DNA of 10,614 bases from the NCBI GenBank assembly GCA_018814055.1, contig JAHJAL010000165.1:1-10614 (forward strand). Reading direction: 5' to 3'. Below, piece by piece: positions 1 to 5,138 of this stretch. Within the stretch, counting starts at the first letter, position 1. Every line of letters starts with the position of its first letter. The position numbers and the translations under genes were made by a program. The notes beneath the pieces were generated by a model. It worked only from the letters and a program-made list of their open reading frames with translations. It ran no database searches and was not told the DNA's origin. The DNA comes from Patescibacteria group bacterium. GTDB lineage: Bacteria; Patescibacteriota; JAHJAL01.

Positions 1-79
1 ATAAAAACAAAAGAGAAAAAACAAAAACTGCCACGATAGCAAAAGCGATAAATATAGTACTAGGTATTTTATTACGCAT
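1..79 (-). CDS. N-terminus of a membrane-anchored protein, cut by the window edge
   Basis: An open frame starts with ATG at 79 on the minus strand and stays open for 26 codons to the left edge. It begins MRNKIPSTIFIAFAIV and continues as an unbroken hydrophobic stretch, so it looks like a signal anchor or first transmembrane segment after a short basic N-terminus. The frame is closed upstream by a TAG near 110. A G-rich stretch resembling a Shine-Dalgarno site lies about 16 nt before the ATG, which is rather far. A possible extended -10 lies further upstream at 118-126. No family can be assigned from 26 residues. It is divergent from the insertion sequence at 176. The typical N-terminus is the main argument that it is real. 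Confidence 0.45.
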   Translation of the reverse strand, partial: MRNKIPSTIFIAFAIVAVFVFSLLFL

Positions 80-117
80 ATCTAATGCAAAACTGCCCCC
101 TAGGGGTTCCTATATAA

Positions 118-126
118 ATAGTAGCA
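118..126 (-). promoter_or_regulatory. Possible extended -10 promoter for the leftmost minus-strand gene
   Basis: Read on the minus strand, this is TGC followed by TACTAT, an extended -10 element. It would start transcription near 111, about 32 nt before the ATG at 79. No convincing -35 box is seen. A 10-bp perfect palindrome, CCCCTAGGGG (97-106), lies between this site and the ATG and could be an operator or chance. Prediction only. Confidence 0.3.
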
Positions 127-175
127 TAACAAAAAATACACTGGTATGTGGATAAAATAAACGGCTCATAGGTAT

Positions 176-201
176 TGATCTGTACCCCAAAAAGTGGACA
201 C
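176..201 (+). repeat. Left terminal inverted repeat of the IS element
   Basis: It pairs with the reverse complement of 913-938 at 21 of 26 positions. Mismatches fall at repeat positions 14-17 and 21. The outer 13 bases are identical at both ends, so the ends are well preserved despite the internal deletion. Confidence 0.85.
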
Positions 202-218
202 GAAAGTGTCCTCTTTTT
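189..218 (+). terminator. Hairpin with U-run at the inner left end of the IS
   Basis: GGACAC (196-201) and GTGTCC (206-211) form a perfect 6-bp stem closed by a GAAA tetraloop. After one T-T mismatch the stem continues with a G-C pair and five A-T pairs (189-194 with 213-218). The 3' side ends in CTTTTT, the layout of an intrinsic terminator. It lies between the left end and the transposase start at 252, so it could stop outside transcription from entering the element. The right end does not form an equally strong structure. Confidence 0.55.
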
Positions 219-251
219 AATTTGGTAAAATTTAATCACTAATCAAAAACT

Positions 252-479
252 ATGGGTAAAAGAATATTTACTAAAGAGCAGATCAAAATGTTGTTAGCTA
301 ACAAGAATGTTGTTAAATGCACCCCCAAATCAGTTACTTACAGTAAAACCTTTAAGAAGAATGCGGTCATATGGTACGAACAAGGACTAACTCCGACTGA
401 AATATTCAGACAAGCCGGAGGATGTGCACTGATATTACCTATCTGCCATACAATCATCGTTTTGCTTATCTTTCGGTAG
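252..479 (+). pseudogene. Truncated OrfA-like N-terminus of an IS3-family transposase
   Basis: Residues 1 to about 57 look like the N-terminus of an IS3-family OrfA with a helix-turn-helix type region (SKTFKKNAVIWYEQGLTPTEIFRQAG). After the glycine near nucleotide 418 the reading frame crosses the deletion joint and reads the OrfB segment out of frame, adding about 18 meaningless residues before the stop at 477-479. An extended -10 (TGG plus TAAAAT, 223-231) lies upstream and would give a leader of about 13 nt. Only this DNA-recognition fragment survives, so it is unlikely to act as a transposase, though it might still bind the ends. Confidence 0.75.
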
Positions 480-901
480 TTAAAGATATTGCTACCGGCG
501 AAGTTGTTTCTTGGTATCTGTCGAAACATTTAGAGATGGAATTGGTGCTCAAAACAGCTGAGAGAATGAAGAAACACAAATTTCTATCCAATCAAACCAA
601 ACCACTACTTCATTCCGACCAGGGATTTCATTACACCAATCCCTTGTTTATCAGTAAAATGAAGGAAATGAAGATAATCCAGTCTATGTCCAGAAAAGGA
701 AATTGTATCGACAATGCCCCGATTGAATCATTCTTTGGTCACTTGAAGGATGATATTGATTACAAGCAATGTCAGACTTTCGAACAAGTACACGCAATGA
801 TCAGGCAATACATGAGATACTACAATCATGAAAGGCAACAATGGAATTTAAAAAAAATGACTCCGGTTGAATACCGAAATCATCTTTTAGCTAAGGCGTA
901 G
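422..901 (+). pseudogene. Catalytic half of an IS3-family OrfB transposase (rve/DDE domain)
   Basis: The frame encodes the integrase-like core of IS3-family OrfB. Counted from the ATG at 422, the catalytic residues are D4 (in CTDITYL), D66 (in HSDQG) and E102 (in NAPIESFFGHLK). There are 35 residues between D66 and E102, exactly the DD(35)E spacing. The tail YNHERQQWNLKKMTPVEYR is also typical. The first D sits only three residues after the ATG, so the N-terminal helix-turn-helix part of OrfB and the programmed -1 frameshift joining it to OrfA are gone. The ATG is created at the deletion joint; intact members normally have tryptophan there. Base composition differs from the neighbours: positions 601-660 hold 17 C and 6 G, while most of the window is G-rich and C-poor. 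This fits recent arrival. Confidence 0.85.
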
Positions 902-912
902 TTTTCTTAGTT

Positions 913-938
913 GTGTCTACTAAAGGGGGTACAGATCA
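913..938 (-). repeat. Right terminal inverted repeat of the IS element
   Basis: This is the partner of 176-201. Read on the minus strand it begins TGATCTGTACCCC. The transposase remnant stops at 901, 11 bp before it. The hicBA promoter begins about 20 bp beyond, so the element landed directly upstream of that operon without breaking it. Confidence 0.85.
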
Positions 939-960
939 CATAATAAGGCGTGTTTTGTCG

Positions 961-991
961 TTGTATACACTTGTTGATTATTTGGTATAAT
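961..991 (+). promoter_or_regulatory. hicBA promoter with extended -10 and possible palindromic operator
   Basis: A consensus TATAAT (986-991) is preceded by TGG (983-985), making an extended -10. A TTGTAT (961-966) could be the -35 box at a long 19-bp spacing. The -10 ends 6 nt before the ATG at 998, so transcription would start at or next to the start codon. The 8-bp palindrome TGTATACA (962-969) overlaps the -35 region and could be an operator for the HicAB complex. That role is inference. Confidence 0.62.
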
Positions 992-997
992 AGACGC

Positions 998-1216
998 ATG
1001 ACGTATAGATTTACGACAATTATTTTTAAAGAAGGAAAATGGTTTGTGGCACATTGCGTGGAATTGGGTGTGGTTAGTCAAGGTAAGTCGGTTGAGGAGG
1101 CGCAGAAGAATTTGAAAGAGGCGATTGAGTTGTTTTTGGAGGATCAGCCAAATCCCAAGAGGTTTCAGCGCAAATCAGATCCAATCGTAACTACATTGGA
1201 ATTGAAACATGCCTAA
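998..1216 (+). CDS. hicB: HicB-family antitoxin, short form
   Basis: A 72-aa protein with the HicB (UPF0150) partial RNase H fold signature: a beta-rich start (TIIFKEGKWFVAHCVELG), then SQGKSVEEAQKNLKEAIELFLE. HicB neutralises the HicA mRNA interferase by binding it. The ATG at 998 is chosen because the frame upstream to 950 runs through the promoter -10 and the added residues (MFCRCIHLL...) do not resemble the family. No Shine-Dalgarno fits; the mRNA is probably leaderless. The protein ends after the core domain, so the C-terminal DNA-binding domain of longer HicB proteins is absent, which makes autoregulation less certain. It overlaps hicA by 8 bp, so translation is probably coupled. The order antitoxin-toxin is the reverse of the classical hicAB operon but common for short HicB. 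Confidence 0.9.
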   Translation: MTYRFTTIIFKEGKWFVAHCVELGVVSQGKSVEEAQKNLKEAIELFLEDQPNPKRFQRKSDPIVTTLELKHA

Positions 1217-1433
1217 AACAGTTTCTGGTCAAAAGACGATCAAAATTCTAATGAAGCATTTTGGATTTATTAAGACTTCCCAAAAGGGGAGTCATGTTAA
1301 GTTGGCGGCTGGGCATGGCAGAAAGAAGAGGATGGCTATTGTGCCGCTTCATAGAGAATTAGCAAAGGGCACAATTGCTGGAGTTTTGAAGATGGCTGAT
1401 GTAGAAAGTAGAGATTTCTGGAAACATGTATAG
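1209..1433 (+). CDS. hicA: HicA-family mRNA interferase toxin
   Basis: A 74-aa protein with a double-stranded-RNA-binding-like HicA fold. The diagnostic signature is SQKGSHVKL, with the likely catalytic His29 in the GSH motif, preceded by ILMKHFGFIKT. The C-terminal half (IVPLHRELAKGTIAGVLKMADV) matches the family's beta strand and final helix. HicA cleaves mRNA in a translation-dependent or independent manner and arrests growth; the partner HicB blocks it. TTGGA about 8 nt upstream can serve as ribosome binding site inside the end of hicB. The catalytic histidine and the length are normal, so the toxin appears intact. The operon ends at the terminator at 1491-1517. Confidence 0.92.
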   Translation: MPKTVSGQKTIKILMKHFGFIKTSQKGSHVKLAAGHGRKKRMAIVPLHRELAKGTIAGVLKMADVESRDFWKHV

Positions 1434-1490
1434 TTTTGAGATTTTAGTAGACAAGTTCTAATAGTATCTGCTATTCTCCGTTTATTTTAT

Positions 1491-1517
1491 GAAAGCACGC
1501 CACGAGGGCGTGTTTTT
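1491..1517 (+). terminator. Rho-independent terminator after hicBA
   Basis: CACGCC (1496-1501) and GGCGTG (1507-1512) form a perfect GC-rich stem with loop ACGAG, extended by A-T pairs (1492-1494 with 1514-1516) and a G-T pair, and followed by TTTTT. It isolates hicBA from the downstream 536-aa gene. Apart from this hairpin and the promoter near 1560, nothing else was seen in the gap 1434-1599. Confidence 0.88.
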
Positions 1518-1556
1518 CAAATATTTTTATAATGAACTTATGGGTGTGTCTGTCCG

Positions 1557-1565
1557 TGCTATACT
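1557..1565 (+). promoter_or_regulatory. Extended -10 promoter for the 536-aa membrane protein gene
   Basis: TGC plus TATACT makes an extended -10, with a start expected near 1572 and a 28-nt leader. The leader holds AGGAG (1583-1587), 12 nt before the ATG at 1600, and a closer AGGG (1595-1598). No good -35 box is visible, which an extended -10 can tolerate. Confidence 0.5.
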
Positions 1566-1599
1566 TTATGTTGATGAATATTAGGAGTAAGATGAGGGT

Positions 1600-3210
1600 A
1601 TGTATAGCAATTCACTCACAAATTCAACTTTGCAGCTGATTGCTCGATATCGGGAGTGGTATCAGTTGTCAACTACCGGGAAAAGAGAATCGGTGATTCA
1701 TGTGGATGAGATCGCATCGGAGGTGACATCTTTTTATGAAAAAATAAAGGGGGTGGTGGATTGGAGAGAGGAGCATCTGCTCAGGCGGAGAGCAATAGAG
1801 CGGACCCTGAAGAGGAAAATGGTATTTATTGAAGGTGATAATTCAAAAATTGCCGGAGAGTTGATTCGTGAATTGATAAGGGGAGGGTATTTTCCCAATG
1901 ATTCTGTGCCTGAAGCCAAAATAGAGTCGATAAATAGGATAATTGAAAAGTATAGTTATATTCTGGATAACGCAAAGTTTGGTGTTGGACAGGAGAAAAT
2001 AGTTCTACAAAACTGGTTGATAAAGATTGCCAGTAATGAGCTGGAGAGAGATCTTGTTTCTTCTTTGCGCGAAGAGACTTTGATGAAATTCATGACCAAT
2101 GAAATGATCAAGACGATAAAACTGACTGATGGCGGCTCGAGTGGTGTGGACTCAGTTGAAAAGAAAAATATTCTAATATACATTGCAGTCCAAAGGGCTC
2201 TTTTCAAAGTTGATAAGTCAACTATTAGCTATAATTTGATTGAAAGAAAATATCCGGAATGGTCAAAATTAACCACTCCTTCATCTCTTTTATTGGAAAT
2301 TACTGGTGAATTATTCTCGATCAAAGAAGGTATTGAACAAGATTTGAAACATCCTTTGTCTGCCAAGTTCTTTCGGGTTTGTGAAAGATTTGATACTCCT
2401 TTTCTGATATTGGGAGATATTGTTACGCATGACTTGAACGAGGCGGAGCGGAATTTAATGGATCCGAGGATATTGGAGGAAAAGGTAAATATGTTTTACG
2501 ATATCCGGTTACTTCGTTTGAAAGGAGTTATGCAGCGAGCAGCTTTGTATAGTACTCTTTCAATTTTTATTACCAAGGTTTTTTTGGCATTACTAACTGA
2601 GATTCCTTTTGATATTTGGGTGACGCATCAATTTCATCCGTATGTTTTGGTTGCCAACATTTTGTTTCCCCCCTTGTTGATGTTTTTGTTGGTTACTAGT
2701 GCTAGATTGCCGGGACAGGAGAATGTTCAGAAAGTTATCCAGGAGGTCAAAAAGTTGGTGTACCACGGGAGTGAGGAAGGTGCCCATGAGATAAAGATTG
2801 CGCCAAAGAAGAATAAATTGGTGAATTTTTTTGTGGTTGGTGTTTATATTTTCACTTATGTTTTGACGTTTGGAGTGATAATTTACATTTTGCAATTACT
2901 GAAGTTCAGTATTTTCTCGGTGGTGATATTTATCATTTTTCTTTCCACGATTAGTTTTTTGGGGATAAGAATCAGAGAGAGGGGAAGGGAATTGAATGTT
3001 GAGGCGTCAAAAGAGACGCTTTTGCAGACTATAATAGTATTTTTCTTTTTCCCGATAGTCAGGGCGGGAAAATGGCTGACAGATCGTTGGGCCGGGCTGG
3101 AAATAACACTTATGATTACAATTTTGATAGATATGCCCTTTTTGGTATTCATCGATTTTTTGGAACAATGGAGATATTTCTTGCGGGAGAGGAGGGAGGA
3201 GATAAGTTGA
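1600..3210 (+). CDS. Multi-pass membrane protein of unknown family, 536 aa
   Basis: I do not recognise a named family; it resembles large hypothetical proteins I associate with Patescibacteria. Residues 1-310 are soluble, charged and mostly helical, with a basic helix around 55-75 (EEHLLRRRAIERTLKRKM). The C-terminal 225 residues hold about five or six hydrophobic segments, near 313-335, 347-368, 408-432, 435-457, 473-487 and 500-520. They are split by a charged loop (370-407) and a basic segment at 457-470. The protein ends in the basic tail RYFLRERREEI, probably cytoplasmic. No ATP-binding, protease or transport motif was seen. It has its own promoter, follows the hicBA terminator, and is separated by 53 bp from the lipoprotein gene. 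ATG 1600 is supported by the upstream AGGAG. The N-terminal domain could be a cytoplasmic sensor or scaffold, but this is a guess. Confidence 0.85.
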   Translation: MYSNSLTNSTLQLIARYREWYQLSTTGKRESVIHVDEIASEVTSFYEKIKGVVDWREEHLLRRRAIERTLKRKMVFIEGDNSKIAGELIRELIRGGYFPNDSVPEAKIESINRIIEKYSYILDNAKFGVGQEKIVLQNWLIKIASNELERDLVSSLREETLMKFMTNEMIKTIKLTDGGSSGVDSVEKKNILIYIAVQRALFKVDKSTISYNLIERKYPEWSKLTTPSSLLLEITGELFSIKEGIEQDLKHPLSAKFFRVCERFDTPFLILGDIVTHDLNEAERNLMDPRILEEKVNMFYDIRLLRLKGVMQRAALYSTLSIFITKVFLALLTEIPFDIWVTHQFHPYVLVANILFPPLLMFLLVTSARLPGQENVQKVIQEVKKLVYHGSEEGAHEIKIAPKKNKLVNFFVVGVYIFTYVLTFGVIIYILQLLKFSIFSVVIFIIFLSTISFLGIRIRERGRELNVEASKETLLQTIIVFFFFPIVRAGKWLTDRWAGLEITLMITILIDMPFLVFIDFLEQWRYFLRERREEIS

Positions 3211-3224
3211 TTATAGAAATGTAT

Positions 3225-3230
3225 TATAAT
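3225..3230 (+). promoter_or_regulatory. Possible -10 box before the lipoprotein gene
   Basis: A perfect TATAAT lies in the short gap after the 536-aa gene, giving a start near 3237 and a leader of about 27 nt. No -35 box and no TG extension are seen, and no clear ribosome binding site precedes the ATG at 3264. A poorer hexamer, GATATT (3252-3257), sits exactly 6 nt before the ATG and could give a leaderless transcript instead. Confidence 0.35.
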
Positions 3231-3263
3231 GAGTATAGTTTTTATTATTAAGATATTGATATT

Positions 3264-3707
3264 ATGAAAAAAAGTTTGATTGTTTTGGTTGTGCTGGGGT
3301 TGGTTTTTTCGGGTTGTGGTAATCAACAGGTAGAGGAAGGGAGTCAGCCGGAGGAGTCGGTAAGTATTGCCAATCCGGCGAGTGAGAATTGTGAAAAGGT
3401 GGGAGGAAAGTCGGAGATAAAGGATGTGATGATTGATGGAGAGAAATTTGGCCAGTACGGAGTTTGTGAATTTGAGGAAGGCAGGTTGTGCGAGGAATGG
3501 GCATTGCTTTATGGTGAATGTTTGGAGGGTGGAGTCAAGGTGACGGGGTATGTGACGGAGGCCGCCAAGTATTGTGCGATTACCGGTGGGACATATGCAG
3601 TGAGTGGACAGTCAGGAGAAACTTTTGAGCAGGGGACTTGTACGGGCGCGAGTGGAAGAGAATGTGAAGTGTGGGATTATTATCGGGGAGCTTGTAGTAT
3701 CAAATAA
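3264..3707 (+). CDS. Lipoprotein with two DUF333 repeats
   Basis: A 147-aa exported protein. The N-terminus is a lipoprotein signal peptide: basic start (MKK), hydrophobic core, then FSGC with the lipidated cysteine at residue 18. The lipobox is imperfect (F instead of L at -3). Two DUF333 units follow. The first spans about 37-86 (NPAS...CEKVGG...GQYGVCEFEEGRLCEEW...YGEC), the second about 100-144 and more diverged. Each has four cysteines (43, 68, 76, 86 and 104, 126, 134, 144), the last three with identical spacing (C-x7-C-x9-C), suggesting two disulfide-bonded units. DUF333 proteins are often labelled putative hemolysin, but no function is established and the label should not be relied on. 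The gene ends 2 bp before the glycosyltransferase, so the two are probably cotranscribed. Confidence 0.88.
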   Translation: MKKSLIVLVVLGLVFSGCGNQQVEEGSQPEESVSIANPASENCEKVGGKSEIKDVMIDGEKFGQYGVCEFEEGRLCEEWALLYGECLEGGVKVTGYVTEAAKYCAITGGTYAVSGQSGETFEQGTCTGASGRECEVWDYYRGACSIK

Positions 3708-3709
3708 GG

Positions 3710-4459
3710 ATGGGTAATAACACAAAAGTAATATCGGTGATTACCGCCACATATAACTATGGGCGGTTTTTGCCTGATTGTTTGCGGAGCGTAAGAAATG
3801 TGATTATGGCCCCTTTGGATGATTGGGAAGTGGAGCATATAGTGGTGGACGATGGTTCGACAGATGGGACGGATAAGTTGTTTGGAAAAAATACAGATGT
3901 TAAATATTTTCGTTTTGAAGACAATCAAGGGGTATCAGCGGCGAGGAATTTTGGGATTGCTCAAGCTAGAGGTGAATATATATTTGTGCTGGATGCGGAT
4001 GATGTGTTGCTGCAGCGAAGTTTGTGTTATTTGTTGATGGAGTGTTTGAATCGGAGTAAGAATAGATGGGCCTATGGTGGGATTTTGTATGTTGATGAGA
4101 AACTATCTTATTTGATGGATAAGGATTATTATGGTTGGGAGTTTGAAAGTGCCAGGACAATGTTGCAATCTGTAATAAATGGTGAACATTATTTTCAGCA
4201 TAATGTGTTGTTTGAAAGAAGTTTGTTTGAACACGTGGGGGGGTATGATGAGCAGATAAAGTTGGGTGAGGATGTGGATCTGTTTATTCGGTTTCTATTG
4301 GCAGAAGAAAAACCATGTTATGTGCCAATTATAAGTTATATGTATAGGCGGCATGGTAAAAATGCTACAGCATATTATGGTAGTCGTGAGCATTTGCAAA
4401 CTATTGATAATTTGAAGGAAAAATATAAACTCGAGTTATCGGCGATAAATTTGGAATAA
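3710..4459 (+). CDS. Family 2 glycosyltransferase (GT-A fold)
   Basis: A 249-aa cytoplasmic enzyme that transfers a sugar from a nucleotide-sugar donor, probably to a lipid-linked glycan. GT2 motifs appear in order: ISVITATYNYGRFL (8-21), the donor-binding VDDGSTDGT (46-54), GVSAARNFGIAQARGEYI (74-91), the metal-binding DxD as LDADD (94-98), the acceptor-side GGYDE (177-181) and the likely base motif EDVDLF (187-192). The length is that of a minimal GT2 domain, with no transmembrane segment. It starts 2 bp after the lipoprotein stop, with only a weak AAGG just before the ATG, suggesting translational coupling. It ends 19 bp before the convergent minus-strand gene. Donor and acceptor cannot be told from sequence. 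The O-antigen ligase-like and flippase genes further right suggest a shared surface-glycan pathway. Confidence 0.92.
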   Translation: MGNNTKVISVITATYNYGRFLPDCLRSVRNVIMAPLDDWEVEHIVVDDGSTDGTDKLFGKNTDVKYFRFEDNQGVSAARNFGIAQARGEYIFVLDADDVLLQRSLCYLLMECLNRSKNRWAYGGILYVDEKLSYLMDKDYYGWEFESARTMLQSVINGEHYFQHNVLFERSLFEHVGGYDEQIKLGEDVDLFIRFLLAEEKPCYVPIISYMYRRHGKNATAYYGSREHLQTIDNLKEKYKLELSAINLE

Positions 4460-4478
4460 AAATACTTGATGATTGGTT

Positions 4479-5051
4479 TTAGGCGGTGTTGAAATCAAAG
4501 TTGTAGTCATAGTCCGAATCGGGCTTATAGTCGTATTCAAATGTGTCTGACGCGCCGATGAAATCGGCAATTTCCTGGTTTTTGTCGTTTAGTTTGTCTA
4601 TTTCGTCATTATAGTTATTGATCTCATTATCAGTGTTTTGGCCTTCGTATTCGAGCGAGACAATTTCGCGGGCGATGTTGACAATGTTTTTAGCGATAAT
4701 CAAATATTCTTGATGTTGTTTGTCCAGTTCGGGGGAGGGTGAAGGATTTTTGATAAAGGTTTCGAATTTTTCGATTTCGTTTTCCAAGAGATCAGCTTGG
4801 TCGGATACTTCCTCGGTGGTAGGGGCGTTGTTGATGGCGTCGGTTAGATATTCAAGTTCAAAAACTATTCCATCCCGGATTTGAACGGCTTCGTTATTGT
4901 ATTCAGTGATTTTTTGTTCTTCTTCGACTAATTTGCTAATTTCTTGCGATCCCAGGTAGACACCCCAAGTCGCGATGCCGGCACTGATGACCAAAGCGAT
5001 TACTATAATGACGCAACAGGTGATTAGAATGTTTTGGTGAGATTTTTGCAT
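4479..5051 (-). CDS. Membrane-anchored coiled-coil protein of unknown function
   Basis: A 190-aa protein with one transmembrane segment (about residues 8-30) followed by a long charged, helical region (35-165) rich in E, I, L, N and K, with heptad-like spacing suggesting coiled coil. The segment NPSPSPELD near residues 102-110 may break it into two helices. The last 25 residues are unusual: alternating aspartate/tyrosine/phenylalanine (TFEYDYKPDSDYDYNFDFN). The protein probably sits in the membrane with the helical part outside or in the periplasm-like space. No family recognised. It is convergent with the glycosyltransferase and divergent from the ferritin-like gene. Codons on its own strand end often in C (ATC, AAC, GCC, ACC), opposite to the plus-strand genes, yet the frame is open and protein-like. 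Confidence 0.8.
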   Translation of the reverse strand: MQKSHQNILITCCVIIVIALVISAGIATWGVYLGSQEISKLVEEEQKITEYNNEAVQIRDGIVFELEYLTDAINNAPTTEEVSDQADLLENEIEKFETFIKNPSPSPELDKQHQEYLIIAKNIVNIAREIVSLEYEGQNTDNEINNYNDEIDKLNDKNQEIADFIGASDTFEYDYKPDSDYDYNFDFNTA

Positions 5052-5138
5052 AGTGTTTTGTTAAATATAGTGGTTATTTTTAGTATAATATAAAGTAATG
5101 CGTAATTAATAATGAATAATTAAATACAAAGAGAATCT
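5052..5138. promoter_or_regulatory. Divergent promoter region
   Basis: This gap separates the divergent coiled-coil and ferritin-like genes. On the plus strand TATAAT (5084-5089) would start transcription near 5096; the ferritin-like ATG at 5139 has AAAGAGA just upstream as a weak ribosome binding site. On the minus strand TATACT in the same AT-rich stretch could serve the coiled-coil gene. The segment 5097-5127 is built of TAATTA/AATGAATAATTA-type words, a loose relative of the dispersed repeats elsewhere in the window. Confidence 0.4.

Larger units (their letters stand above)
176..938 (+). mobile_element. IS3-family insertion sequence, internally deleted
   Basis: The ends at 176-201 and 913-938 form imperfect inverted repeats, 21 of 26 positions matching and the outer 13 identical (TGATCTGTACCCC). 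The left end resembles the TGATCT...ACCC...GTGGACAC end of IS3-family elements. Inside are the start of an OrfA-like protein (252-479) and the DDE catalytic half of an OrfB transposase (422-901), joined near 414-424. At 763 bp the element is about half the usual 1.2-1.5 kb, so the rest of OrfA, the frameshift region and the OrfB N-terminus appear to be missing. Target duplication is ambiguous: if the element ends at 181 and 933, GATC flanks both sides; if it ends at 176 and 938, no clear duplication is visible. It is probably non-autonomous, movable only by an intact relative. Confidence 0.88.

Noticed and set aside
97..106. Perfect palindrome CCCCTAGGGG as a possible operator
   Set aside because: It is short, single, and there is no partner site or regulator nearby. 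It is mentioned with the leftmost promoter only.
950..997. Upstream extension of hicB to the ATG at 950
   Set aside because: The extension runs through the TATAAT promoter and adds residues unlike the family; ATG 998 fits the usual HicB N-terminus.
2883..3326. 147-codon open frame on the minus strand across the end of the 536-aa gene and the lipoprotein gene
   Set aside because: It is antisense to two well-supported genes, has a low-complexity composition (N, I, T, S, K) and matches no family. Strong strand bias makes long antisense frames likely.
3262..3504. 80-codon minus-strand frame over the lipoprotein gene
   Set aside because: It is opposite the DUF333 lipoprotein and its proline/serine/histidine-rich product is typical of antisense reading.
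3264..3707. Hemolysin annotation for the DUF333 protein
   Set aside because: The name comes from database tradition. Nothing in the sequence indicates membrane lysis, so it was left as a lipoprotein of unknown function.
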